The position numbers were made by a program, and so were the translations under genes. From positions 65,941,720-66,005,719 of the forward strand of contig BRKX01000009.1 in the NCBI GenBank assembly GCA_026008535.1: 64,000 nucleotides of DNA, written 5' to 3'. Position 1 is the first letter of the stretch. Each line of letters starts with the position of its first letter. Positions 48,642 to 61,806 of the stretch are shown here, in pieces. The notes under the pieces were generated by a model. The model saw nothing but the letters and a program-made list of their open reading frames with translations. It was not told the origin of the DNA and ran no database searches. The DNA comes from Perilla frutescens. Lineage: Eukaryota; Streptophyta; Magnoliopsida; Lamiales; Lamiaceae.

Positions 48642-51600
48642 GCCAAATTTGGCCACCGGCCAGAGGGGTGTCCCTGTGGCCCAGGCTCGAAAATATAAGT
48701 GTTCAAATCTGAATGATTTATGATAATATAAGTATTTGGTTTGATTCATAATTGATTATAGAGTTCAAAGTTGCTAGATTTGATAAAAATCCCGCCGGTC
48801 ATACAGGGCCCAAACATGACGTGACCCGGGCACTACACAAAATGTTACGTTTTGGAAATCAACTTTCAAACCTTGTAGAGGTTGACACAAAATGAGATTC
48901 TATGATTTTTCTTTTGTAGATGATAGATATTTGAGTTAGGGTTCCAACGCAACAAGAATTGCAGGCATCGGACACCTATGGAGAGACTTATAGTCGTTTT
49001 ACTGACGACTGCCAGAAAACGGGGCCGAATCTGGCTGACGGGCTTGAAATTTTGATTCTTTCCGAAACCGGACGAATTAGGCCAACATGAGCATATGGAT
49101 TGATTCATAATTGTTCCTAGAGTTCAAAAATACTAAATTCAATGAAAATTCCACCGGTCACCCCGGCGCCAAATTTGGCCACCGGCCAAAGGGGTATCCG
49201 TTTGGCCCAAGCTCAAAAATATAAGTGTTCAAAACCGAACGAATTAGGATAATATAAGTATATGGTTTGATTCATAATTGATTGTAGTGTTCAAAAATGC
49301 TAGATTTGATAAAAATCCCGGCGGTCACACAGGGCCTGAACATGACGTGACCCGGGCACTACACAAAATGTTACGTTTTTGGAAATCAAATTTCAAACCT
49401 TGTAAAGCTTGACACAAAATGAGATTCAAGGATTTTTCATTTCAAGATGATAGATATTTGAGTTAGGGTTCCAATGCAACAAGAATTGCAGGCATCGGAC
49501 ACCTATGGAGAGACTTATAGTCGTTTTACTGACGACTGCCAGAAAACGGGGCCGAATCTGGTTGACGGGCTTGAAAATTTGATTCTTTCCGAAACCGGAC
49601 GAATTAGGCCAACATGAGCATATGGATTGATTCATAATTTTTCCTAGAGTTCAAAAATACTAAATTCGATGAAAATTCCACCGGTCACCCCGGCGCCAAA
49701 TTTGGCCACCGGCCAGAGGGGTGTCCCTGTGGCCCAGGCTCGAAAATATAAGTGTTCAAATCTGAATGATTTATGATAGTATAAGTATTTGGTTTGATTC
49801 ATAATTGATTATAGTGTTCAAAGTTTCTAGATTTGATAAAAATCCCGCCGGTCATACAGGGCCCAAACATGACGTGACCCGGGCACTACACAAAATGTTA
49901 CGTTTTGGAAATCAACTTTCAAACCTTGTAGAGGTTGACACAAAATGAGATTCTATGATTTTTCTTTTGTAGATGATAGATATTTGAGTTAGGGTTCCAA
50001 CGCAACAAGAATTGCAGGCATCGGACACCTATGGAGAGACTTATAGTCGTTTTACTGACGACTGCCAGAAAACGGGGCCGAATCTGGCTGACGGGCTTGA
50101 AATTTTGATTCTTTCCGAAACCGGACGAATTAGGCCAACATGAGCATATGGATTGATTCATAATTGTTCCTAGAGTTCAAAAATACTAAATTCAATGAAA
50201 ATTCCACCGGTCACCCCGGCGCCAAATTTGGCCACCGGCCAAAGGGGTATCCGTTTGGCCCAAGCTCAAAAATATAAGTGTTCAAAACCGAACGAATTAG
50301 GATAATATAAGTATATGGTTTGATTCATAATTGATTGTAGTGTTCAAAAATGCTAGATTTGATAAAAATCCCGGCGGTCACACAGGGCCTGAACATGACG
50401 TGACCCGGGCACTACACAAAATGTTACGTTTTTGGAAATCAAATTTCAAACCTTGTAAAGCTTGACACAAAATGAGATTCAAGGATTTTTCATTTCAAGA
50501 TGATAGATATTTGAGTTAGGGTTCCAATGCAACAAGAATTGCAGGCATCGGACACCTATGGAGAGACTTATAGTCGTTTTACTGACGACTGCCAGAAAAC
50601 GGGGCCGAATCTGGTTGACGGGCTTGAAAATTTGATTCTTTCCGAAACCGGACGAATTAGGCCAACATGAGCATATGGATTGATTCATAATTTTTCCTAG
50701 AGTTCAAAAATACTAAATTCGATGAAAATTCCACCGGTCACCCCGGCGCCAAATTTGGCCACCGGCCAGAGGGGTGTCCCTGTGGCCCAGGCTCGAAAAT
50801 ATAAGTGTTCAAATCTGAATGATTTATGATAGTATAAGTATTTGGTTTGATTCATAATTGATTATAGTGTTCAAAGTTGCTAGATTTGATAAAAATCCCG
50901 CCGGTCATACAGGGCCCAAACATGACGTGACCCGGGCACTACACAAAATGTTACGTTTTGGAAATCAACTTTCAAACCTTGTAGAGGTTGACACAAAATG
51001 AGATTCTATGATTTTTCTTTTGTAGATGATAGATATTTGAGTTAGAGTTCCAACGCAACAAGAATTGCAGGCATCGGACACCTATGGAGAGACTTATAGT
51101 CGTTTTACTGACGACTGCCAGAAAACGGGGCCGAATCTGGCTGACGGGCTTGAAATTTTGATTCTTTCCGAAACCGGACGAATTAGGCCAACATGAGCAT
51201 ATGGATTGATTCATAATTGTTCCTAGAGTTCAAAAATACTAAATTCAATGAAAATTCCACCGGTCACCCCGGCGCCAAATTTGGCCACCGGCCAAAGGGG
51301 TATCCGTTTGGCCCAAGCTCAAAAATATAAGTGTTCAAAACCGAACGAATTAGGATAATATAAGTATATGGTTTGATTCATAATTGATTGTAGTGTTCAA
51401 AAATGCTAGATTTGATAAAAATCCCGGCGGTCACACAGGGCCTGAACATGACGTGACCCGGGCACTACACAAAATGTTACGTTTTTGGAAATCAAATTTC
51501 AAACCTTGTAAAGCTTGACACAAAATGAGATTCAAGGATTTTTCATTTCAAGATGATAGATATTTGAGTTAGGGTTCCAACGCAACAAGAATTGCAGGCA

Positions 51601-51800
51601 TCGGATACCTATGGAGAGACTTATAGTCGTTTTACTGACGACTACCAGAATACGGGGCCGAATCTGGCCGACGGGCTTGAAAATTTGATTCTTTCCGAAA
51701 CCGGACGAATTAGGCCAACATGAGTATATGAATTGATTCATAATTGTTCCTAGAGTTCAAAAATACAAAATTCGATGAAAATTCCACCAGTCACCCCGGC
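47589..51800. repeat. Two-unit higher-order repeat, four copies (1053 bp each)
   Basis: Copies are 47589-48641, 48642-49694, 49695-50747 and 50748-51800, every one exactly 1053 bp (527 + 526 in either order). The first unit has GTGTCCCTGTGG, TCTGAATGATTTATG and CCGCCGGTCATACAGGGCCCAAAC. The second has GGGGTATCCGTTTGG, AAGCTCAAAAATATAAG and TTTCAAGATGATAG. Differences between copies are few. The second unit has two forms in its later half: GACTACCAGAATACGG in copies 1 and 4, and GACTGCCAGAAAACGG with CCAATGCAAC in copies 2 and 3. This is the most uniform block in the window. Confidence 0.92.
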
Positions 51801-53380
51801 GCCAAATTTGGCCACCGGCCAGAGGGGTATCCCTTTGGCCCAGGCTCGAAAATATTAGTTTTCAAAACTGAACGAATTAGGAAAATATAAGTATATGGTT
51901 TGATTCATAATTGATTGTAGTGTTCAAAAATGCTAGATTTGATAAAAATCCCGGCGGTCACACAGGGCCCGAACATGACGTGACCCGAGCACTACACAAA
52001 ATGTTACGTTTTTGGAAATCAACTTTCAAACCTTGTAAAGCTTGACACAAAATGAGATTCTAGGATTTTTCATTTCTAGATGATAGATATTTGAGTTAGG
52101 GTTCCAACGCAACAAGAATTGCAGGCATCAGATACCTATGGAGAGACTTATAGTCGTTTTACTGACGACTGCCAGAATACGGAGCCGAATCTGGCCGACG
52201 GGCTTGAAAATTTGATTCTTTCCGAAACCGGACGAATTAGGCCAACATGAGCATATGGATTGATTCATAATTGTTCCTAGAGTTCAAAAATACTAAATTC
52301 GATGAAAATTCCACCGGTCACCCCGGCGCCAAATTTGGCCACCGGCCAGAGGGGTGTCCCTGTGGCCCAGGCTCGATAATATAAGTTTTCAAAACCGAAC
52401 GAATTAGGATAATATAAGTATATGGTTTGATTCATAATTGATTGTAGTGTTCAAAAATGCTAGATTTGATAAAAATCCCGGCGGTCACACAGGGCCCGAA
52501 CATGACGTGACCCGGGCACTACACAAAATGTTACGTTTTTGGAAATCAACTTTAAAACTTTGTATAGGTTGACACAAAATGAGATTCTAGGAATTTTCAT
52601 TTTTAGATGATAGATATTTGAGTTAGAGTTCCAACGCAACAAGAATTGCAGGCATCGGATACCTATGGAGAGACTTATAGTCGTTTTACTGACGACTGCC
52701 AGAAAACGGGGCCGAATATGGCCGACGGGCTTGAAAATTTGATTCTTTCCGAAACCGGACGAATTAGGCCAACATGAGCATATGGATTGATTCATAATTG
52801 TTCCTAGAGTTCAAAAATACTAAATTCGATGAAAATTCCACCGGTCACCCCGGCGCCAAATTTGGCCACCGGCCAGAGGGGTGTCCCTGTGGCCCAGGCT
52901 CGAAAATATAAGTTTTCAAAACCGAACGAATTAGGATAATATAAGTATATGTTTTGATTCATAATTGATTGTAGTGTTCAAAAATGCTAGATTTGATAAA
53001 AATCCCGGGGTCACACAGGGCCCGAACATGACGTGACCCGGGCACTACACAAAATGTTACGTTTTTGGAAATCAACTTTAAAACCTTGTATAGGTTGACA
53101 CAAAATGAGATTCTAGGAATTTTCATTTCTAGATGATAGATATTTGAGTTAGGGTTCCAACGCAACAAGAATTGCAGGCATCGGACACCTATGGAGAGAC
53201 TTATAGTCGTTTTACTGACGACTGCCAGAAAACGGGGCCGAATCTGGTTGACGGGCTTGAAAATTTGATTCTTTCCGAAACCGGACGAATTAGGCCAACA
53301 TGAGCATATGGATTGATTCATAATTTTTCCTAGAGTTCAAAAATACTAAATTCGATGAAAATTCCACTGGTCACCCCGGC
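51801..53380. repeat. Satellite units between two higher-order blocks
   Basis: Units at 51801, 52328 and 52855. The last two both have GTGTCCCTGTGG with AAGTTTTCAAAACC and look like a tandem pair at 527 bp spacing. The first is similar to the unit at 54961 (ATACAAAATTCG, CCACCAGTCACCCC). Confidence 0.65.
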
Positions 53381-56300
53381 GCCAAATTTGGCCACCGGCC
53401 AAAAGATTATCCCTTTGGCCCGGGCTCGAAAATATAAGTGTTCAAATCTGAATGATTTATGATAATATAAGTATATGGTTTGATTCATAATTGATTATAG
53501 TGTTCAAAGTTGCTAGATTTGATAAAAATCCCGACGGTCATACAGGGCCCGAACATGACGTGACCCGGGCACTACACAAAATGTTACGTTTTGGAAATCA
53601 ACTTTAAAACATTGTAGAGGTTGACACAAAATGAGATTCTATGATTTTTCTTTTGTAGATGATAGATATTTGAGTTAGGGTTCCAACGCAACAAGAATTG
53701 CAGGCATCGGACACCTATGGAGAGACTTATAGTCGTTTTACTGACGACTGCCAGAAAACGGGGCCGAATCTGGCTGACGGGCTTGAAATTTTGATTCTTT
53801 CCGAAACCGGACGAATTAGGCCAACATGAGCATATGGATTGATTCATAATTGTTCCTAGAGTTCAAAAATACTAAATTCAATGAAAATTCCACCGGTCAC
53901 CCCGGCGCCAAATTTGGCCACCGGCCAAAGGGGTATCCCTTTGGCCCAAGCTCGAAAATATAAGCGTTCAAAACCGAACGAATTAGGATAATATAAGTAT
54001 ATGGTTTGATTCATAATTGATTGTAGTGTTCAAAAATGCTAGATTTGATAAAAATCCCGGCGGTCACACAGGGCCTGAACATGACGTGACCCGGGCACTA
54101 CACAAAATGTTACGTTTTTGGAAATCAACTTTCAAACCTTGTAGAGCTTGACACAAAATGAGTTTCTATGATTTTTCTTTTCTAGATGATAGATATTTGA
54201 GTTAGGGTTCCAACGCAACAAGAATTGCAGGCATCAGATACCTATGGAGAGACTTATAGTCGTTTTACTGACGACTGCCAGAATACGGAGCCGAATCTGG
54301 CCGACGGGCTTGAAAATTTGATTCTTTCCGAAACCGGACGAATTAGGCCAACATGAGCATATGGATTGATTCATAATTGTTCCAAGAGTTCAAAAATACT
54401 AAATTCGATGAAAATTCCACCGGTCACCCCGGCGCCAAATTTGGCCACCGGCCAGAGGGGTGTCCCTGTGGCCCAGGCTCGATAATATAAGTTTTCAAAA
54501 CCGAATGAATTAGGATAATATAAGTATATGGTTTGATTCATAATTGATTGTAGTGTTCAAAAATGCTAGATTTGATAAAAATCCCGGCGGTCACACAGGG
54601 CCCGAACATGACGTGACCCGGGTACTACACAAAATGTTACGTTTTTGGAAATCAACTTTAAAACCTTGTATAGGTTGACACAAAATGAGATTCTAGGAAT
54701 TTTCATTTTTAGATGATAGATATTTGAGTTAGAGTTCCAACGCAACAAGAATTGCAGGCATCGGATACCTATGGAGAGACTTATAGTCATTTTACTGACG
54801 ACTCCCAGAATACGGGGCCGAATCTGGCCGACGGGCTTGAAAATTTGATTCTTTCCGAAACCGGACGAATTAGGCCAACATGAGTATATGAATAGATTCA
54901 TAATTGTTCCTAGAGTTCAAAAATACAAAATTCGATGAAAATTCCACCAGTCACCCCGGCGCCAAATTTGGCCACCGGCCAGAGGGGTATCCCTTTGGCC
55001 CAGGCTCGAAAATATAAGTGTTCAAAACCGAACGAATTAGGATAATATAAGTATTTTTTTTGATTAATAATTGTTTCTAGTGTTCAAAAATGCTAGATTT
55101 GATAAAAATCCCGGCGGTTACAAAGGGCCCGAACATGACATGACCCGGGCACTACACAAAATGTTACATTTTTGGAAATCAACTTTCAAACCTTGTAGAG
55201 CTTGACACAAATTGAGATTCTAGGATTTTTCATTTCAAGATGATAGATATTTGAGTTAGGGTTCCAACGCAACAAGAATTGCAGGGCATCGGATACCTAT
55301 GGAGAGACTTATAGTCGTTTTACTGACGACTGCCAGAAAACGGGGCCGAATCTGGTTGACGGGCTTGAAAATTTGATTCTTTCCGAAACCGGACGAATTA
55401 GGCAAACATGAGCATATGGATTGATTCATAATTTTTCCTAGAGTTCAAAAATACTAAATTCGATGAAAATTCCACCGGTCACCCCGGCGCCAAATTTGGC
55501 CACCGGCCAAAATATTATCCCTTTGGCCCAGGCTCGAAAATATAAGTGTTCAAATCTGAATGATTTATGATAATATAAGTATATGGTTTGATTCATAATT
55601 TATTATAGTGTTCAAAGTTGCTAGATTTGATAAAAATCCCGACGGTCATACAGGGCCCAAACATGACGTGACCCGGGCACTACACAAAATGTTACGTTTT
55701 GGAAATCAACTTTCAAACCTTGTAGAGGTTGACACAAAATGAGATTCTATGATTTTTCTTTTGTAGATGATAGATATTTGAGTTAGGGTTCCAACGCAAC
55801 AAGAATTGCAGGCATCGGACACCTGTGGAGAGACTTATAGTCGTTTTACTGACGACTGCCAGAAAACGGGGCCGAATCTGGCTGACGGGCTTGAAATTTT
55901 GATTCTTTCCGAAACCGGATGAATTAGGCCAACATGAGCATATGGATTGATTCATAATTGTTCCTAGAGTTCAAAAATACTAAATTCAATGAAAATTCCA
56001 CCGGTCACCCCGGCGCCAAATTTGGCCACCGACCAAAGGGGTATCCCTTTGGCCCAAGCTCGAAAATATAAGTGTTCAAAACCGAATGAATTAGGATAAT
56101 ATAAGTATATGGTTTGATTCATAATTGATTGTAGTGTTCAAAAATGCTAGATTTGATAAAAATCCCGGCGGTCACACAGGGCCTGAACATGACGTGACCC
56201 GGGCACTACACAAAATGTTACGTTTTTGGAAATCAAATTTCAAACCTTGTAAAGCTTGACACAAAATGAGATTCAAGTATTTTTCATTTCTAGATGATAG

Positions 56301-57594
56301 ATATTTGAGTTAGGGTTCCAACGCAACAAGAATTGCAGGCATCGGATACCTATGGAGAGACTTATAGTCGTTTTACTGACGACTCCCAGAATACGGGGCC
56401 GAATCTGGCCGACGGGCTTGAAAATTTTATTCTTTCCGAACCGGACGAATTAGGCCAACATGAGTATATGAATTGATTCATAATTGTTCCTAGAGTTCAA
56501 AAATACAAAATTCGATGAAAATTCCACCGGTCACCCCGGCGCCAAATTTGGCCACCGGCCAGAGGGGTGTCCCTGTGTCCTAGGCTAGAAAATATAAGTT
56601 TTCAAAACCGAACGAATTAGGATAATATAAGTATATGGTTTGATTGATAATTGATTGTAGTGTTCAAAAATGCTAGATTTGATAAAAATCCCGGCGGTCA
56701 CACAGGGCCCGAACATGACGTGACCCGGGCACTACACAAAATGTTACGTTTTTGGAAATTAACTTGAAAACCTTGTATAGGTTGACACAAAATGAGATTC
56801 TAGGAATTTTCATTTCTAGATGATAGATATTTGAGTTAGGGTTCCAACGCAACAAGAATTGCAGGCATCGGATACCTATGGAGAGACTTATAGTCGTTTT
56901 ACTGACGACTCCCAGAATACGGGGCCGAATCTGGCCGACGGGCTTGAAAATTTGATTCTTTACGAAACCGGATGAATTAGGCCAACATGAGTATATGAAT
57001 TGATTCATAATTGTTCCTAGAGTTCAAAAATACTAAATTCGATGAAAATTCCACCGGTCACCCCGGCGCCAAATTTGGCCACCGGCCAGAGGGGTGTCCC
57101 TGTGGCCCAGGCTCGAAAATATAAGTTTTCAAAACCGAACGAATTAGGATAATATAAGTATATGTTTTGATTCATAATTGATTGTAGTGTTCAAAAATGC
57201 TGGATTTGATAAAAATCCCGGCGGTCACACAGGGCCTGAACATGACGTGACCCGGGCACTACACAAAATGTTACGTTTTTGGAAATCAAATTTCAAACCT
57301 TGTAAAGCTTGACACAAAATGAGATTCAAGGATTTTTCATTTCTAGATGATAGATATTTGAGTTAGGGTTCCAACGCAACAAGAATTGCAGGCATCGGAT
57401 ACCTATGGAGAGACTTATAGTCGTTTTACTGACGACTCCCAGAATACGGGGCTGAATCTGGCCGACGGGCTTGAAAATTTGATTCTTTCCGAAACCGGAC
57501 GAATTAGGCCAACATGAGTATATGAATTGATTCATAATTGTTCCTAGAGTTCAAAAATACAAAATTCGATGAAAATTCCACCAGTCACCCCGGC
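53381..57594. repeat. Four-unit repeat, two copies (about 2108 bp)
   Basis: Units at 53381, 53907 and 54434 correspond to 55489, 56015 and 56541, offsets 2107-2108. Markers are TCTGAATGATTTATG in the first, GGGCCTGAACATGACG in the second and AAGTTTTCAAAACC with AGGAATTTTCATTT in the third. The fourth unit at 54961 (with the T8 tract) is matched instead by 57595, 2634 bp away, so the second copy has an extra unit. Confidence 0.7.
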
Positions 57595-58121
57595 GCCAAA
57601 TTTGGCAACCGGCCCGAGGGGTATCCCTTTGGCCCATGCTCGAAAATATAAGTGTTCAAAACCGAACGAATTAGGATAATATAAGTATTTTTTTTGATTA
57701 ATAATTGATTGTAGTGTCCAAAAATGCTAGATTTGATAAAAATCCCGGCGGTTACACAGGGCCCGAACATGACATGACCCGGGCACTACACAAAATGTTA
57801 CGTTTTTGGAAATCAACTTTCAAACCTTGTAGAGCTTGACACAAAATGAGATTCTAGGATTTTTCATTTCTAGATGATAGATATTTGAGTTAGGGTTCCA
57901 ACGCAACAAGAATTGCAGGCATCGGATACCAATGTAGAGACTTATAGTCGTTTTACTGACGACTGCCAGAATACGGGGACGAATCTGGCCGGCGGGCTTG
58001 TAAATTTAATTCTTTCCGAAACCGGACGAATTAGGCCAATATGAGCATATGGATTGATTCATAATTGTTCCTAGAGTTCAAAAATTCTAAATTCGATGAA
58101 AATTCCACCGGTCACCCCGGC
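57595..58121. repeat. Single satellite unit with T8 tract
   Basis: Unit bridging two blocks. It has GGCAACCGGCCCGAGG at its start and the T8 tract at 57688-57695. Its later part has ATACCAATGTAGAGAC, a variant I do not see elsewhere. Confidence 0.7.
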
Positions 58122-60756
58122 GCCAAATTTGGCCACCGACCAGAGGGGTATCCCTTTGGCCCAGGCTCGAAAATATAAGTGTTCAAAACCGAACGAATTA
58201 GGATAATATAAGTATATGGTTTGATTCATAATTGATTATAGTGTTCAAAAATGCTAGATTTGATAAAAATCCCGGCGGTCACACATGGCCCGTACATGAC
58301 GTGACCCGAGCACTACACAAAATGTTACGTTTTTGGAAATCAACTTTCAAACCTTGTAGAGCTTGACACAAAATGAGATTCTAGGATTTTTCATTTCTAG
58401 ATGATAGATATTTGAGTTAGGGTTCCAACGCAACAATAATTGCAGGCATCGGATACCTATGGAGAGACTTATAGTCGTTTTACTGACGACTGCCAGAATA
58501 CGGGGCCGAATCTGGCCGACGGGCTTGAAAATTTGATTCTTTCCGAAACCGGACGAATTAGGCCAACATGAGCATATGGATTGATTCATAATTGTTCCTA
58601 GAGATCAAAAATACTAAATTCGATGAAAATTCCACCGGTCACCCCGGCGCCAAATTTGGCCACCTGCCAGAGGGGTATCCCTGTGGCCCAGGCTCGAAAA
58701 TATAAGTTTTCAAAACCGAACGAGTTAGGATAATATAAGTATATGGTTTGATTCATAATTGATTGTAGTGTTCAAAAATGCTAGATTTGATAAAAATCCC
58801 GGCGGTTACACAGGGCCCGAACATGACGTGACCCGGGCACTACACAAAATGTTACGTTTTTGGAAATCAACTTTCAAACCTTGTAGAGCTTGACACAAAA
58901 TGAGATTCTAGGATTTTTCATTTCTAGATGATAGATATTTGAGTTAGGGTTCCAACGCAACAAGAATTTCAGGCATCGGATACCTATGAAGAGACTTATA
59001 GTCGTTTTACTGACGACTGCCAGAATACGGGGACGAATCTGGCGGGCGGGCTTGAAAATTTAATTCTTTCCGAAACCGGACGAATTAGGCCAATATGAGC
59101 ATATGGATTGATTCATAATTGTTCCTAGAGTTCAAAAATTCTAAATTCGATGAAAATTCAACCGGTAACCCCGGCGCCAAATTTGGCCACCGGCCAGAGG
59201 GGTATCCCTTTGGCCCAGGCTCGAAAATATAAGTGTTCAAAACCGAACGAATTAGGATAATATAAGTATATGGTTTGATTCATAATTGATTATAGTGTTC
59301 AAAAATGCTAGATTTGATAAAAATCCTGGCGGTCACACAGGGCCCGAACATGACGTGACCCGAGCACAACACAAAATGTTACGTTTTTGGAAATCAACTT
59401 TCAAACCTTGTAGAGCTTGACACAAAATGAGATTCTAGGATTTTTCATTTCTAGATGATAGATATTTGAGTTAGGGTTCCAACGCAACAAGAATTGCAGG
59501 CATCGGATACCTATGGAGAGACTTATAGTCGTTTTACTGACGACTGCCAGAATACGGGGCCGAATCTGGCCGACGGGCTTGAAAATTTGATTCTTTCTGA
59601 AACCGGACGAATTAGGCCAACATGAGCATATGGATTGATTCATAATTATTCCTAGAGTTCAAAAATACTAAATTCGATGAAAATTCCACCGGTCACCCCG
59701 GCGCCAAATTTGGCCACCGGCCAGAGGGGTATCCCTGTGGCCCAGGCTCGAAAATATAAGTTTTCAAAACCGAACGAATTAGGATAATATAAGTATATGG
59801 TTTGATTCATAATTGATTGTAGTGTTCAAAAATGCTAGATTTGATAAAAATCCCGGCGGTTACACAGGGCCCGAACATGACGTGACCCGGGCACTACACA
59901 AAATGTTACGTTTTTGGAAATCAACTTTCAAACCTTGTAGAGCTTGACACAAAATGAGATTCTAGGATTTTTCATTTCTAGATGATAGATATTTGAGTTA
60001 GGGTTCCAACGCAACAAGAATTGCAGGCATCGGACACCTATGGAGAGACTTATAGTCGTTTTACTGACGACTGCCAGAAAACGGGGCCGAATCTGGTTGA
60101 CGGGCTTGAAAATTTGATTCTTTCCGAAACCGGACGAATTAGGCCAACATGAGCATATGGATTGATTCATAATTTTTCCTAGAGTTCAAAAATACTAAAT
60201 TCGATGAAAATTCCACTGGTCACCCCGGCGCCAAGTTTGGCCACCGTCCAAAGGGGTATCCCTTTGGCCCAGGCTCGAAAATATAAGTGTTCAAAACCGA
60301 ACGAATTAGGATAATATAAGTATATGGTTTGATTCATAATTGATTATAGTGTTCAAAAATGCTAGATTTGATAAAAATCCCGGCGGTCACACAGGGCCCG
60401 AACATGACGTGACCCGAGCAATACACAAAATGTTACGTTTTTGGAAATCAACTTTCAAACCCTGTAGAGCTTGACACAAAATGAGATTCTAGGATTTTTC
60501 ATTTCTAGATGATAGATATTTGAGTTAGGGTTCCAACGCAACAAGAATTGCAGGCATCGGATACCTATGGAGAGACTTATAGTCGTTTTACTAACGACTG
60601 CCAGAATACGGGGCCGAATCTGGCCGACGGGCTTGAAAATTTGATTCCTTCCGAAACCGGACGAATTAGACCAACATGAGCATATGGATTGATTCATAAT
60701 TGTTCCTAGAGTTCAAAAATACTAAATTCGATGAAAATTCCACCGGTCACCCCGGC
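58122..60756. repeat. Two-unit repeat, two and a half copies (1054 bp)
   Basis: Units 58122 and 58649 recur as 59176 and 59703, each 1054 bp later, and 60230 starts a third copy. The first unit of each pair has TTGATTATAGTGTTCAAAAATG with GACCCGAGCA. The second has AAGTTTTCAAAACC with GGCGGTTACACAGG. Confidence 0.85.
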
Positions 60757-61806
60757 GCCAAATTTGGCCACCGGCCAAAAGATTATCCCTTTGGCCCAGG
60801 CTCGAAAATATAAGTGTTCAAATCTGAATGATTTATGATAATATAAGTATATGATTTGATTCATAATTGATTATAGTGTTCAAAGTTGCTAGATTTGATA
60901 AAAATCCCGACGGTCATACAGGGCCCGAACATGACGTGACCCCCACTACACAAAATGTTACGTTTTGGAAATCAACTTTCAAACCTTGTAGAGGTTGACA
61001 CAAAATGAAATTCTATGATTTTTCTTTTGTAGATGATAGATATTTGAGTTAGGGTTCCAACGCAACAAGAATTGCAGGCATCGGACACCTATGGAGAGAC
61101 TTATAGTCGTTTTACTGACGACTGCCAGAAAACGGGGCCGAATCTGGCTGACGGGCTTGAAATTTTGATTCTTTCCGAAACCGGACGAATTAGGCTAACA
61201 TGAGCATATGGATTGATTCATAATTTTTCCTAGAGTTCAAAAATACTAAATTCGATGAAAATTCCACCGGTCACCCCGGCGCCAAATTTGGCCACCGGCC
61301 AGAGGGGTGTCCCTGTGGCCCAGGCTCGAAAATATAAGTTTTCAAAACCGAACGAATTAGGATAATATAAGTATATGTTTTGATTCATAATTGATTGTAG
61401 TGTTCAAAAATGCTAGATTTGATAAAAATCCCGGCGGTCACACAGGGCCCGAACATGACGTGACCCGGGCACTACACAAAATGTTACGTTTTGGAAATCA
61501 ACTTTAAAACATTGTAGAGGTTGACACAAAATGAGATTCTATGATTTTTCTTTTGTAGATGATAGATATTTGAGTTAGGGTTCCAACGCAACAAGAATTG
61601 CAGGCATCGGACACCTATGGAGAGACTTATAGTCGTTTTACTGACGACTGCCAGAAAACGGGGCCGAATCTGGCTGACGGGCTTGAAATTTTGATTCTTT
61701 CCGAAACCGGACGAATTAGGCCAACATGAGCATATGGATTGATTCATAATTTTTCCTAGAGTTCAAAAATACTAAATTCGATGAAAATTCGACCGGTCAC
61801 CCCGGC
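60757..61806. repeat. Two satellite units, one with a 3 bp deletion
   Basis: The unit 60757-61280 is 524 bp because GACCCGGGCACTAC is shortened to GACCCCCACTAC. The unit 61281-61806 is of the GTGTCCCTGTGG / AAGTTTTC type and joins to a TTTTGG 1 bp deletion class in its middle. Its later half is nearly the same as that of 53381-53906. Confidence 0.7.
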
